Source: Streptomyces sp. NBC_00223 (GTDB lineage Bacteria; Actinomycetota; Actinomycetes; Streptomycetales; Streptomycetaceae). From it: DNA of 64,000 nucleotides. The stretch covers positions 868,001-932,000 of the forward strand of contig NZ_CP108109.1 of NCBI RefSeq assembly GCF_036199905.1, written 5' to 3'. The notes under the pieces were generated by a model. It ran no database searches. It was not told the DNA's origin and was given only the letters and a program-made list of their open reading frames with translations. The position numbers were made by a program, and so were the translations under genes. Position 1 is the first letter of the stretch, and each line of letters starts with the position of its first letter. Below, one piece after another: positions 34,072-43,277 of the stretch.

Positions 34072-34404
34072 CTACGCGTCCGGGTTCCATTCCAGGAGCA
34101 GGTCGAAGAGACGTCGGTCGCCGTCGACCTTCAGGGAGTCCACCGGGATACGGCCGTACCGGGCCAGGACCAGCTCACCGGCCGTACCCCGGAGGGAGGC
34201 GTCGGCCGCGTCCTCGCCGACAGCGGTGGCGGGCGTCGTGCCGGGCGTGGGGAGGCGGGTGGTCCGCGTGCCGTCGGCGGAAAGCCGGAGGCGCCAGGAG
34301 CGGCCCTCGCCGGCGTGGCAGTCGACGACAGCGGGCTCGTGCGGCCAGGCACCCGTTCCCGCGCAGCAGGTGGACAGGAACTCGTCGACACCGTCGAGTG
34401 CCAC
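34072..34404 (-). pseudogene. C-terminal fragment of mycothiol-dependent maleylpyruvate-isomerase-family protein
   Basis: The 110 codons correspond to the C-terminal (MDMPI_C) domain only: VALDGVDEFLSTC at the start, then LRLSADGTRTTRLP and ASLRGTAGELVLARYGR, ending LLLEWNPDA. The N-terminal DinB-like mycothiol-binding domain of about 130 residues is missing. An in-frame TGA stands just before PPQPLPDEVALDGV, so the upstream coding sequence has been lost. No recognisable N-terminal piece lies in the 200 bp upstream. Probably a non-functional remnant, though a GTG start could allow a small protein. Confidence 0.65.
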
Positions 34405-34620
34405 CTCGTCCGGCAGCGGCTGCGGCGGTCACCGCGGGGCTGACCGCGCGGTACCCACCGGTGATCTCCCTGGACGCGTTCGCCTTCCCACCAACGGAGC
34501 TGCCAGGGGCAACGTCGTCCGCGACGTACGGTGTTCGTATCGAACGGGGCAGCGCGGCGTTCCCTGTGCAGCGCACGGCAAGCACGGCCCCCACGGCCCC
34601 CGGTCAGATCGGAGCGAATG

Positions 34621-35523
34621 ATGAAGGCAGTCCGTTTCACCCGGTTCGGGGGTCCGGAGGTTCTTGAGATCGTGGATCTCCCCGATCCGCACCCGGGTCC
34701 CGGCCAGGTCCGTATCGCGGTGCGCGCGGCCGGCCTCAACCCGAGCGACTGGAAGAAGCGCAAGGGCCAGATGGACGAGGAACTTCCGCAGACCCTGGGC
34801 CACGAGGCAGCGGGCGTCGTCGACGAACTCGGCGAGGGAGTCGCGGACGTGGCCGTCGGCGACCGTGTGTTCGGCGCCTCCGCCGCGGGAGCGGCCCAGG
34901 CCGAACTGGCGGTGCTCGACCACTACGCGCCGATCCCGCCGTCCCTCGACTTCCCCGGAGCCGCCGCGCTGCCGGCCGCCGTCGAGACGGCCACGCGAGC
35001 GCTCGACCGGCTCGGCGTCGGGAGCAGCGGCACGGTGCTCATCAACGGCGCCTCCGGCAGCGTCGGCAGCGCCGCGGTGCAGCTCGCCGTGGTGCGCGGC
35101 GCGCGCGTGATCGGCACCGCCGGTCCGGCGAACCACGAGTACCTGCGCTCACTGGGCGCCGAGCCCGTCGCCTACGGCGAGGGCCTTGTCGAGCGGGTCC
35201 GCGCGCTCGCACCCGACGGCGTCGACTGGGCGCTGGACGTCGCCGGCAGCGGCGTCCTGCCCGAGCTCATCGCGCTCGCGGGCGCCCCGGAGAACGTCGT
35301 GACGATCGCCGACTTCGCCGGCGCGCGGCAGCACGGCGTGACGTTCAGCCGCGGGGACACCGGCCGCGCCGTCCACGCGCTCGCCGACATCGGCGGGCTG
35401 ATCGAGGCCGGACGCTTCTCGCTCCCGGTCGCGCGGACCTTCCCGCTCGCCGAGATCGCGCAGGCGCACCGCGTGAGCGAGGACGGCCATGTGCGCGGGA
35501 AGCTCGTCCTGCTGGTCGGCTGA
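34621..35523 (+). CDS. NADP-dependent zinc-free MDR oxidoreductase (quinone reductase-like)
   Basis: Medium-chain dehydrogenase/reductase of 300 residues in the quinone oxidoreductase branch without structural zinc. GroES-like N-terminal half (FGGPEVLEIVDLPDPHPGPG, AAGLNPSDWKKRKG), then a Rossmann domain with INGASGSVGSAAVQLA as the NADP-binding loop. Expected to reduce quinones or enones with NADPH. Of the adjacent ATGs at 34618 and 34621, the second has the better spacing from GGAG. It stands alone; no operon partners. Confidence 0.88.
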   Translation: MKAVRFTRFGGPEVLEIVDLPDPHPGPGQVRIAVRAAGLNPSDWKKRKGQMDEELPQTLGHEAAGVVDELGEGVADVAVGDRVFGASAAGAAQAELAVLDHYAPIPPSLDFPGAAALPAAVETATRALDRLGVGSSGTVLINGASGSVGSAAVQLAVVRGARVIGTAGPANHEYLRSLGAEPVAYGEGLVERVRALAPDGVDWALDVAGSGVLPELIALAGAPENVVTIADFAGARQHGVTFSRGDTGRAVHALADIGGLIEAGRFSLPVARTFPLAEIAQAHRVSEDGHVRGKLVLLVG

Positions 35524-35834
35524 TACCGCCGTGCCGGACCGGCGTCGGTGAGGTCCGGCCGAGGGTGCTGTGGCAGGCGGAGCGGGCCCGACCCGCTCCC
35601 CGCGCCCGGCTGTCCACCGGGCCACGCGGGGCCGGATCACCCGGTCCGGCCCCGCCCGCCCCACCCGTCGGGCACCTGCGCCACGGGGGCGGACGCGACC
35701 ACCTCCACGCCAGGCACAGCGGTCGTCACCGACCACTTCAGCAGGACGACGCCGCAGGTCGGGTTGCGCTTGCCGAGGGGCACGGCTCCTGCGGGGCGGC
35801 GCTTGTCCGCCGGACGGGTCCGGCCGTCGGGCCG
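35524..35834. other. Intergenic, no gene seen
   Basis: Between the convergent oxidoreductase and small zinc-motif genes. No coding frame with bias, RNA gene, repeat or clear terminator recognised. Confidence 0.4.
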
Positions 35835-36053
35835 TCACACTCCCGGCAACCCGTCCTGCTCGACCTCGAACCGCCCGGGCCGACGCACGGCCGCATCCCC
35901 GCCGAGCTTGTGTCTGCACCCGTCCCCGAGCCCTCGAAGACGTGCGTCCCGGCCGGTGAGGGGCCGCCCGCACATCCCGCAGCGGACGACACGACGCCCC
36001 GCCGCAAGTTCCTCGTCCGTGGCGAGACCGGGCAGCGGGGCGTCAGGGATCAT
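35835..36053 (-). CDS. Small Cys-rich protein (DUF6011-like zinc motif)
   Basis: A 72-residue protein with a compact metal-binding motif: CGMCGRPLTGRDARLRGLGD followed by GCRHKL. The C-x2-C ... G-x-G-x-C pattern resembles the DUF6011 zinc-ribbon-like family found widely in Streptomyces and phages, function unknown. ATG start at 36053. Convergent to the MDR gene, with about 200 bp separating it from the next minus-strand gene. Small size lowers confidence that it is expressed. Confidence 0.6.
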   Translation of the reverse strand: MIPDAPLPGLATDEELAAGRRVVRCGMCGRPLTGRDARLRGLGDGCRHKLGGDAAVRRPGRFEVEQDGLPGV

Positions 36054-36223
36054 GCGGTCAGTGTGTCAGCGGCGCTCCGGCCCGTTCGAATGCGCGGGCA
36101 CGGATGAGGGCGGGCGCCCCCGCGCTCCGCTCACTCGGCGGCCAGTCGCTCCTGTCGTGCCACCCGTGCCCCCCGCCACGATCCGAGCGCAGGTCTCGGC
36201 CGCGCCCAGGACACGGCCGACCG

Positions 36224-36268
36224 GCCGTGTCAGCCGTGTCAGCCGTGTCAGCCGTGTCAGCCGGCCGA
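36224..36268. repeat. 9-bp tandem repeat GCCGTGTCA
   Basis: Four perfect GCCGTGTCA units (36224-36259) and a degenerate continuation to about 36268. The stop codon of the membrane-protein gene lies within the fourth unit, so slippage by whole units would not change its coding region upstream. Confidence 0.85.
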
Positions 36269-36904
36269 GTCAGCCGCCGCCGCGTTCACGCCCGTCAACA
36301 GGCTCTGCGGACCCCAAGCCAGTGCGCGCTCGGCCGTCAGGCATTCCGACCGATCCGAGGGGGCCGTCGCGCACCCGTAGCTCGTGAACGCCAGTCTGGC
36401 GGCCTTCACCTTGGCTATGTATCCCGTCAGCTCGTCGAACTCCGGGCGATCGTCGATCTGCTCGGTCAGTCTGTCCGCCGCGCTCTCCAGCGTCGCGCTC
36501 ACCGTCTCGCAATCCGACATGGCGTTCGGCGGCAAGCAGCGCGACGCGGTGATCGGGCCCATCGTGTCGGACAGCTGGGTGAGGATCGGGGTCCACGTCT
36601 TCTGCATCTCGGCGGGCGTGAAATCCACCTCGACGGTTGTCACCGACGGGGATGCCACCGGATCGGCCGTCGCCGCCGCGGTCACTGTCGGCGACGGTTT
36701 CGCATCAGCCTTCGACGACGAACCGCCGGTCGATCCGATCAGACCCCACGCCAGGCCCACAGAGCCGGCACCTACCGCAAAACCGACAACGACAGCGAGC
36801 AACAGGCGCCTCCGCGCCGCTTTCCGTACGGGCTGCGGCGCGGTGGACGGTGACATATCGGGCATGGGCGGAACATCGGGGGTGACAGGCGATTCGTCGG
36901 ACAT
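36257..36904 (-). CDS. Single-pass membrane protein, unknown function
   Basis: A 215-residue protein with a Pro-rich N-terminal cytoplasmic segment (residues 1-26), basic RKAARRR, one transmembrane helix (about 34-56), a Ser/Thr/Ala-rich linker and an extracytoplasmic helical domain of about 125 residues. That domain has four cysteines (RCLPP, SDCETV, YGCATA, SECLTA) likely to form disulfides. ATG 36904. No family recognised. The 350 bp upstream separates it from the divergent ABC importer operon. Confidence 0.7.
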   Translation of the reverse strand: MSDESPVTPDVPPMPDMSPSTAPQPVRKAARRRLLLAVVVGFAVGAGSVGLAWGLIGSTGGSSSKADAKPSPTVTAAATADPVASPSVTTVEVDFTPAEMQKTWTPILTQLSDTMGPITASRCLPPNAMSDCETVSATLESAADRLTEQIDDRPEFDELTGYIAKVKAARLAFTSYGCATAPSDRSECLTAERALAWGPQSLLTGVNAAAADSAG

Positions 36905-37085
36905 GCCGCGCAGCATGACATCCGTGCGTGATCGCCGACCCGGTGCGGACCCCAACCGTGACCAGGAGGTGACCCGACGCCCCGCCGCGGACGCCTCCGT
37001 ACCCGCTCCGTACCCGGCCGCCCCACGTACACCGCGGGCGGGCGCCGCACGGCCACCGCCATCCGACGTCCGACGGCCAGGTCTC

Positions 37086-37100
37086 TGTCAAATTCTGACA
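37086..37100. promoter_or_regulatory. TGTCA-N5-TGACA palindrome upstream of the importer operon
   Basis: TGTCAAATTCTGACA is a perfect 5-bp inverted repeat around AATTC in the divergent promoter region, 155 bp upstream of the binding-protein gene. It is unusually AT-rich for this genome. Candidate repressor site; the regulator is not identified. Confidence 0.4.
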
Positions 37101-37254
37101 TTCCACCGCCATCACCCTGAAGTCGCCCGATTGTTCACCTGCTGGACGCAGGGGTGGGGCGTACTACTGAAAAGCCGTATGGCCAACCCCGGCACTTTGT
37201 CCGCGGTCGTCCGGCGGTCCGCCGCCCGCACGCCGCTTCTCCAGGAGATTTCCC

Positions 37255-38415
37255 TTGACAGTCCCCCGTGCCAAAGCCGCCGTCCTGGCCGCAGGGCTCA
37301 CCACCGTCGCGCTCGCCCTGACCGCCTGCGGCGGCTCCTCCTCCGCCGACAGTCCGTCGTCCGCCAAGGGCGACGGCAAGAACGCGGCGACGGCCACCTC
37401 CGCCGCGGACTTCGGCGGCATGGACGCCCTGATCGCCGCCGCCAAGAAGGAGGGAAAGCTCAACGCCATCGCGCTCCCCCCGGACTGGGCCAACTACGGT
37501 GCCATCATCGCCGCCTTCGAGAAGAAGTACGGGATCAAGGTCGCCGTCGAGAACCCGGACGGCTCCAGCCAGGACGAGATCACCGCGATCACCTCCCGCA
37601 AGGGTCAGAACCGCGCCCCCGACGTGGTCGACCTGGGCAACTCCTTCGCGCTGAGCGCCGCCTCGCAGGGCATCCTCGCCCCCTACAAGGTGGCCTCGTG
37701 GGACGACATTCCGGCGGCGCAGAAGGATGCGAACGGGCTGCGCTACGACGACTACGGCGGCTACGTCTCGATCGGGTGCGACGCCAAGGCCGTCAAGGAG
37801 TGCCCGACCACCTTCGCCGACCTGCTCAAGCCCCAGTACAAGGGCAAGGTCGCGCTGAACGGTGACCCGACCAAGGCCGGTTCGGCGTTCGGCGGCGTGT
37901 ACGCCGCCGCGCTGGCCAACGGCGGTTCGCTGGACGACATCCAGGCCGGTCTGGACTTCTTCCACAAGCTGAAGGCGAACGGCAACTTCAACCCCGTGGA
38001 GTCCACCCCGGCGACCGTCGAGAAGGGCGAGACGCCGATCAGCATCGACTGGGACTACCTCAACGCGGGCTACGCCAAGGAGTTCGCGAGCAAGGGCGTG
38101 GACTGGAAGGTCGCCGTCCCCGCCGACGGCCAGTACGCGTCGTACTACAGCCAGGCGATCAACAAGTACGCGCCGCATCCGGCCGCCGCCCGTCTGTGGG
38201 AGGAGTTCCTCTACAGCGCCGAGGGCCAGAACCTGTGGCTCCAGGGCTTCTCCCGTCCGGTGCAGCTGCCCGCCATGACGCAGAACGGCACCGTGGACAA
38301 GGCGGCCGCGGGGAACCTCCCGGCCGTCACCGGCAGCCCCGAGTTCCCGACCCCCGACCAGGTCAGCGCGGCACAGAAGACCGTGCTCGCCGGCTGGTCC
38401 AAGGCCGTCAGCTGA
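37255..38415 (+). CDS. ABC importer substrate-binding lipoprotein (Fe3+/polyamine/aminophosphonate type)
   Basis: Extracellular solute-binding protein of 386 residues, family 1. Lipoprotein signal with lipobox LTAC near residue 24. The mature fold is type II (AAKKEGKLNAIALPPDW, then IIAAFEKKYGIKVAVENPD). Such proteins bind ferric iron, spermidine/putrescine or 2-aminoethylphosphonate; the sequence does not decide. TTG start with AGGAG about seven bases upstream. First gene of a four-gene importer operon (37255-41367). No iron box is seen upstream, which argues mildly against iron. Confidence 0.85.
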   Translation: MTVPRAKAAVLAAGLTTVALALTACGGSSSADSPSSAKGDGKNAATATSAADFGGMDALIAAAKKEGKLNAIALPPDWANYGAIIAAFEKKYGIKVAVENPDGSSQDEITAITSRKGQNRAPDVVDLGNSFALSAASQGILAPYKVASWDDIPAAQKDANGLRYDDYGGYVSIGCDAKAVKECPTTFADLLKPQYKGKVALNGDPTKAGSAFGGVYAAALANGGSLDDIQAGLDFFHKLKANGNFNPVESTPATVEKGETPISIDWDYLNAGYAKEFASKGVDWKVAVPADGQYASYYSQAINKYAPHPAAARLWEEFLYSAEGQNLWLQGFSRPVQLPAMTQNGTVDKAAAGNLPAVTGSPEFPTPDQVSAAQKTVLAGWSKAVS

Positions 38416-38423
38416 CCGGCGAC

Positions 38424-39377
38424 ATGACCACGGCTCCCGCCGCGACACCGTCCCCCGCCGCCGGCCCCTCCTCGCAGGTGGCCGTCGGCGGCACCGCTGC
38501 CGCCCCCGATCCGCGCGGGGGCGCGTCCCGCCGCCGGCCGCGCGCCGCCGGATGGCTCGCCGTCCTGCCTTTGATCGTCTTCGTCCTGGTCGTCTTCGGG
38601 CTGCCCGCCTTCGCGATCCTCACCAACGCCTTCAAGACCTCGGCGGGTGATCCGGGCGGGCAGCGCTGGACCACGGACAACCTCAGCCAGTCGGTGCACG
38701 GCGCCTATCTCACCGCGCTGTGGGGCAGTGTCAAACTGTCCGCCCTCACCGCGGCGCTCGGCGTGCTGCTCGGGCTGCCGCTCGCCCACGCCGTGGTGAC
38801 CTCGCGCTTCCGGGCGCTGCGCGAAGGGGTGCTGGCCGCCTCCGGTGTGCTGGCCAACTTCGGCGGCGTGCCCCTCGCTTTCGCCTTCGTCGCCACCCTC
38901 GGCAACTCGGGCGAACTGACCCGCCTGCTGAACCTGGGCGCGCACGGCTGGAGCCTGTACTCCTTCACCGGGCTGACCCTCGTGTACCTGTACTTCCTGG
39001 TGCCGCTGATGGTGCTGGCCATCACTCCCGCGCTGGACGGCCTGCGGACGCAGTGGCGCGAGGCGGCGCAGAACAACGGCGCGACCACCCTCCAGTACTG
39101 GCTGCATGTCGCGCTGCCCGTCCTGGCCCCCTCGCTGCTGGGCGGCTTCGTGCTGCTCTTCGGCAGCGCCTTCGCCGCGTACGCCACCGCGGCCGCGATC
39201 GTCGGCAGTTCGGTACCGCTGATCACCCTCCAGATCGCCAACGCGCTGTCCGGCAATGTCCTGGTCGGGCAGGGCAATGTGGCCCTGGCGCTGAGCCTGG
39301 ACATGATCGTGATCGCGGGTGTCGTGATGGCCCTGTACATACCCCTTCAGCGCAGGAGCGCACGATGGCTGCACTGA
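38424..39377 (+). CDS. ABC importer permease 1
   Basis: A 317-residue inner-membrane permease of the binding-protein-dependent family. About six helices after an Ala/Pro/Arg-rich cytoplasmic N-terminus. The EAA loop is EAAQNNGATTLQYWLHVALP, the site that docks the ATPase. ATG 38424 lies 8 bases after the binding-protein stop. Overlaps the second permease by 13 bases. Confidence 0.88.
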   Translation: MTTAPAATPSPAAGPSSQVAVGGTAAAPDPRGGASRRRPRAAGWLAVLPLIVFVLVVFGLPAFAILTNAFKTSAGDPGGQRWTTDNLSQSVHGAYLTALWGSVKLSALTAALGVLLGLPLAHAVVTSRFRALREGVLAASGVLANFGGVPLAFAFVATLGNSGELTRLLNLGAHGWSLYSFTGLTLVYLYFLVPLMVLAITPALDGLRTQWREAAQNNGATTLQYWLHVALPVLAPSLLGGFVLLFGSAFAAYATAAAIVGSSVPLITLQIANALSGNVLVGQGNVALALSLDMIVIAGVVMALYIPLQRRSARWLH

Positions 39378-40282
39378 CCTCCCCCACCGCCGCCGGGCGG
39401 CCGCCGAAGCCCGCCGGGCGCCGGCGGCCGCGGGTGTGGCGCGGGATCGTCGGGATCGTGGCGGCGGTGTACTTCCTCGGCCCGATGGCCTTCTCGGTGC
39501 TCTTCACCGTCAACGTCCCCGGTGAGGGGCTGACGCTGAGTTCCTACCGGGGCATTTTCGGCGCCGAGGGCTTCGGGAGCAGCCTCCGGCTGACCCTCGA
39601 ACTCGCCGCCGCCACCATCGCGGTGACCATGCTGCTGCTGGTGCCCGCGCTGATCGCGGTACGCCTGAGCGCGCCCCGGCTGCGGGTGCTGGTGGAGGTG
39701 CTCTGCTCGCTGCCGCTGGTGGTGCCCGCGGTGGCACTGACCGCGGGTATCAGCTCGGTGCTCCAGTGGGGTCCGGACGACTTCGCGGACACCCCGCTCT
39801 TCGAGATCTTCAACTCCGCCCAGAACCCCGGCTTCCCGGTGGTCCTGCTGCTGGCGTACGTACTGATGGCCCTGCCGCTGGCGTACCGGACGCTGGACGC
39901 GGGGCTGCGCGCCCTCGACCTCACGACGCTGGTGGAGGCCGCCCGCAACTGCGGGGCGAACTGGCCGCGGACCGTGGTCCAGGTCATCCTGCCCAATCTG
40001 CGCGGCGCCCTGCTCAACACCGCGTTCCTCACCCTCGCCCTGGTGCTCGGGGAGTACACCGTCGCCTCGATCCTCGGTTACCGCCCGTTCGCGGTGTGGA
40101 TCGTCTCCATCGGCGGCAGCGACGCGCAGATGTCGGTCTCGGTCTCGGTGCTCAGCCTGGTTCTCACCTGGGCTCTGCTGGTGCTGCTCGCCACGGCCGG
40201 ACGCGGGCGCTCGGCCCGTCCCGCACGTAGAACCCGCGATAGCGCCGCGACCGCGCCGCACACAGTCCAGGAGACCTCATGA
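39365..40282 (+). CDS. ABC importer permease 2
   Basis: A 305-residue permease and partner of permease 1. The EAA loop is EAARNCGANWPRTVVQVILP. About six helices, with a disordered Arg/Ala-rich C-terminus. ATG 39365 has AGGAG seven bases upstream, inside the end of the preceding gene, and its stop overlaps the ATPase start (ATGA). Confidence 0.88.
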   Translation: MAALTSPTAAGRPPKPAGRRRPRVWRGIVGIVAAVYFLGPMAFSVLFTVNVPGEGLTLSSYRGIFGAEGFGSSLRLTLELAAATIAVTMLLLVPALIAVRLSAPRLRVLVEVLCSLPLVVPAVALTAGISSVLQWGPDDFADTPLFEIFNSAQNPGFPVVLLLAYVLMALPLAYRTLDAGLRALDLTTLVEAARNCGANWPRTVVQVILPNLRGALLNTAFLTLALVLGEYTVASILGYRPFAVWIVSIGGSDAQMSVSVSVLSLVLTWALLVLLATAGRGRSARPARRTRDSAATAPHTVQETS

Positions 40283-41367
40283 CCGCCACCGCCGTAGATA
40301 CGTCCGTGTCCGCCCGCGAGACCGGCGGGGCCAGGGTGGAATTCCGCGGGCTGCACAGGAGGTTCGGCGCCACCGTCGCGCTGGACGGCCTGGACCTGAC
40401 CGCCCACCCGGGTGAACTGCTGGCGCTGCTCGGGCCGTCCGGCTGCGGCAAGACCACCGCGTTGCGGGTGCTGGCCGGCTTCGAGTCCCCCGACGCGGGC
40501 GGGGTGCTGGTCGACGGCGAGGACGTCACGTCGGTACCCGCCCACCGTCGCGGCGCGGGAATGGTCTTCCAGTCCTACAGCCTCTTCCCGCATCTGACCG
40601 CCGCGGAGAACGTCGCCTTCGGCCTGCGGATGCGTGGCGCCGGCAGGGCCGAACGGCACGGCCGGGCAGGGGAGCTGCTGGAACTGGTGGGTCTGTCCCA
40701 ACTGGCCGACCGCTACCCCCACCAGATGTCCGGCGGCCAGCAGCAGCGGGTCGCGCTGGCCCGCGCGCTGGCGCTCCGGCCCCGTGTGCTGTTGCTGGAC
40801 GAACCGCTGTCCGCCCTGGACGCCAAGGTCCGGCTCACCCTGCGCGAGGAGATCCGCCGGCTCCAGCAGGACCTGGGGATCACCACCCTGTTCGTGACCC
40901 ACGACCAGGAGGAAGCGCTGTCGATGGCCGACCGGGTGGCGGTCCTGCGCGCCGGACGGCTGGAACAGGTCGCCGCCCCGGCGGAGTTGTACGCGCGGCC
41001 GGCCACCGCCTTCGTCGCCGAGTTCGTCGGCACCATGAGCCGTATCCCGGCCGTCAGGACCGGGAACGGCCCGCAGATCGAGGTGATGGGGGCCCGGCTG
41101 CCCGTGGACGGGCTCCTGCCCGCCGACGGCGAACTGGACGTTCTGGTACGGCCCGAGGCCGTCCGGGTCACCGCCGATCCGCTGGGCGGCGCCACGGTGG
41201 TGGCCGCCGCCTTCCTCGGCGCGATCACCCGGTTCACCGTGCGCCTGGCGGACGGCACCGAGGTCAAGGCCGACCTGCCCACCGAGACGGCCGGCCTGCC
41301 CGTGGGCTCCTCGGTCACGCTGACGTTGCCCGAACGCCCCGTTCTGGTGGACCGGCGGGCCGTCTGA
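40279..41367 (+). CDS. ABC importer ATPase (PotA/FbpC type)
   Basis: Cytoplasmic ATPase of 362 residues. Walker A GPSGCGKTT, signature MSGGQQQR, Walker B LLLDEPLSALD, H-loop FVTHDQEEA, and a C-terminal TOBE domain from about residue 270 (EVMGARLPVDG, LVRPEAVRV). This architecture is shared by spermidine, ferric-iron and 2-aminoethylphosphonate importers. The ATG overlaps the permease stop by 4 bases; it ends the operon, and a strong hairpin follows 55 bp downstream. Confidence 0.9.
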   Translation: MTATAVDTSVSARETGGARVEFRGLHRRFGATVALDGLDLTAHPGELLALLGPSGCGKTTALRVLAGFESPDAGGVLVDGEDVTSVPAHRRGAGMVFQSYSLFPHLTAAENVAFGLRMRGAGRAERHGRAGELLELVGLSQLADRYPHQMSGGQQQRVALARALALRPRVLLLDEPLSALDAKVRLTLREEIRRLQQDLGITTLFVTHDQEEALSMADRVAVLRAGRLEQVAAPAELYARPATAFVAEFVGTMSRIPAVRTGNGPQIEVMGARLPVDGLLPADGELDVLVRPEAVRVTADPLGGATVVAAAFLGAITRFTVRLADGTEVKADLPTETAGLPVGSSVTLTLPERPVLVDRRAV

Positions 41368-41421
41368 CCCGCCGCCCGGCCGTGGCGCCGGGTCCGCGCC
41401 GTGCCGTGCTGTAGGCACCCG

Positions 41422-41449
41422 CCGCCCGGCCGGGCGGCCGGCCGGGCGG
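41422..41449. terminator. GC-rich hairpin after the importer operon
   Basis: Perfect 10-bp arms CCGCCCGGCC and GGCCGGGCGG with an 8-base loop, between the convergent importer ATPase and RCC1 genes. No T-run, as is usual in Streptomyces; it may work in both directions. Confidence 0.65.
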
Positions 41450-41483
41450 GTCCACCCGCTGGACGCCGACCGCCACCGACCGG

Positions 41484-43277
41484 CTATTTCCTGACGGTCG
41501 CGGTCACCGCGGAGTGGGCGGTGGCGTGTCCGTCCGCGTTGGTGGCGGTGATGTTGAGGCGCAGGCGTTTGCCGGCGTCGGCCGTCGCGAGGCGGTAGGT
41601 GGTTTTGGAGGCCTTGGATATCGAGGTGCAGCCGGTTCCCTTGGGCATGCAGCGCTGCCACTGGTACGCGTAGCGGATCGGGGCGGCGCCGGTCCAGGTG
41701 CCGGGGTGGGCGGTGAGCAGCTTGCCCCGGGTCTTGGTGCCGGTGACGGTCGGGACTTTGGTGTTCACCGGTGGTGCCTTTTTGACGGTGGCGGTGACCT
41801 TGGAGGCGACCGGTCCGGTGGTGCCGCCGAGGTTGTCGGCGTAGACCCGGACGCGGATACGGCTGCCGATGTCCTTGTGCGTGAGGCGGTAGGTCGCCGA
41901 GGTCGCGCCGGTGAGGTTCACGCACGAGGTGGTGTCGGCATTGCAGCGCTGCCACTGGAAGGCGTAGCTGATCGGCCCGGTGCCGGTCCAGGCGCCGCGG
42001 GTGGCGGTCAGCAGGCGGCCGTCGGCCGCACTGCCGGTGACGGCGGGCAGCGCCTGGTTGACCGGCTTCAGGGCCTGGACCGCCAGGGTGTGGAACGTGC
42101 TGGCGACCACCTGGGTGATCCCGCCACCTGCGACGAGCACGGAGGTGTAGGAGGAGTTCGTGGTGCCGTCGCCCAACTGCCCGTATCCGTCGTACCCCCA
42201 GGCCCGGGCGGTGCCGTCCGACCGCACGGCCACGCTGTACAAGTAGCCGGCGGAGACCTGCACCGCCGCGGTCAGTCCGGCCACCCGTACCGGTGTGCTG
42301 CGGTTCGTGTCCGTGCCGTCGCCCAGTTGCCCGTACCCGTTGTATCCCCAGGCCCGGACGGTGCCGTCCGACCGCACGGCCGCGCTGTGGTAGGTGCCGG
42401 CGGAGACCTGCACCGCTTTGGTCAGCCCGGCCGTCCGCACGGGCGTGCTGCGGTCGGTGGTGGTGCCGTCACCCAGTTCCGAGTGGTCGTTGTACCCCCA
42501 CCCCCACACGGTGCCGTCCGACCGCAGGGCGAGCGTGAAGCCGTTGCCCGCCGACACCTGGACCACGCCCGTGAGTCCGGTCACCTGCACCGGCGTGGTG
42601 CGGGTCGTGGTCGTGCCGTCGCCCACCTGCCCGTACTTGTTGACTCCCCACCCCCATACGGTGCCGTCCGACCGCAGGGCCACGCTGTGCCCGTCGGCCA
42701 CGGACACCTGTGTCACCTGGGCCAGGTTGAGCACCTGCACCGGTGTGCTGCGGTCGGTGGTGGTGCCGTCGCCCAGTTGCCCGTGCCTGTTGGGTCCCCA
42801 CTCCCATACGGTGCCGTCCGACCGTACGGCCGCGCTCTGGTAGGCGCCCGCGGCGACCTGCACGATCCCGGACAGCCCGGCCACCGCCACCGGAGTGGAA
42901 CGGCTGGTCGTGGTCGCGTCGCCCAACTCGCCGTCCCCGTTGAAGCCCCAGGCCCGGACCTGGCCGTTCCACAACAGCGCGAGGCTGTGAGCCTCGCCCG
43001 CGGCCACCTGCACCACGCCGCCTCCGGACGTCACCGGCACCGGTGCGCTACGGCTGGTGACGGTGCCGTCGCCCAACTGCCCGTTCCCGTTGGAGCCCCA
43101 GGCCAGCGCGGCCGAGTCAGTGGCGACGGCGGCCTGCGCGGTCGACGGCACGACAGCCACGGCGGCGGTCACCGCCAGGGCCACCGAGACGACCGGCGCG
43201 AGCAGCCTCAGACCCGTACGTCTCCCGCCGCGCGGCAGGCCGGTTCCCGGCCGGCCACGGTCATGACGGTCGATCAT
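41484..43277 (-). CDS. Secreted RCC1-repeat (beta-propeller) protein with Ig-like C-terminal repeats
   Basis: A 597-residue exported protein. Signal peptide ending near STAQAAVA, then about seven RCC1 repeats of some 50 residues each, seen as AWGSNGNGQLGDGT, AWGFNGDGELGDAT, EWGPNRHGQLGDGT, GWGVNKYGQVGDGT and so on, which should close one seven-bladed propeller. Two C-terminal Ig-like repeats of about 90 residues follow, each with WTGxxPIxYxxQWQRC and a second cysteine, ending AVTATVRK. No enzymatic motif; binding of a surface or environmental ligand is likely. Start chosen at ATG 43277, with an alternative ATG 12 bases upstream. No anchor or sortase signal. Confidence 0.85.
   Translation of the reverse strand: MIDRHDRGRPGTGLPRGGRRTGLRLLAPVVSVALAVTAAVAVVPSTAQAAVATDSAALAWGSNGNGQLGDGTVTSRSAPVPVTSGGGVVQVAAGEAHSLALLWNGQVRAWGFNGDGELGDATTTSRSTPVAVAGLSGIVQVAAGAYQSAAVRSDGTVWEWGPNRHGQLGDGTTTDRSTPVQVLNLAQVTQVSVADGHSVALRSDGTVWGWGVNKYGQVGDGTTTTRTTPVQVTGLTGVVQVSAGNGFTLALRSDGTVWGWGYNDHSELGDGTTTDRSTPVRTAGLTKAVQVSAGTYHSAAVRSDGTVRAWGYNGYGQLGDGTDTNRSTPVRVAGLTAAVQVSAGYLYSVAVRSDGTARAWGYDGYGQLGDGTTNSSYTSVLVAGGGITQVVASTFHTLAVQALKPVNQALPAVTGSAADGRLLTATRGAWTGTGPISYAFQWQRCNADTTSCVNLTGATSATYRLTHKDIGSRIRVRVYADNLGGTTGPVASKVTATVKKAPPVNTKVPTVTGTKTRGKLLTAHPGTWTGAAPIRYAYQWQRCMPKGTGCTSISKASKTTYRLATADAGKRLRLNITATNADGHATAHSAVTATVRK

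Noticed and set aside
36905..37254. A riboswitch upstream of the four-gene importer
   Set aside because: No recognisable riboswitch core or extended conserved stem set could be found; only the TGTCA palindrome stands out.
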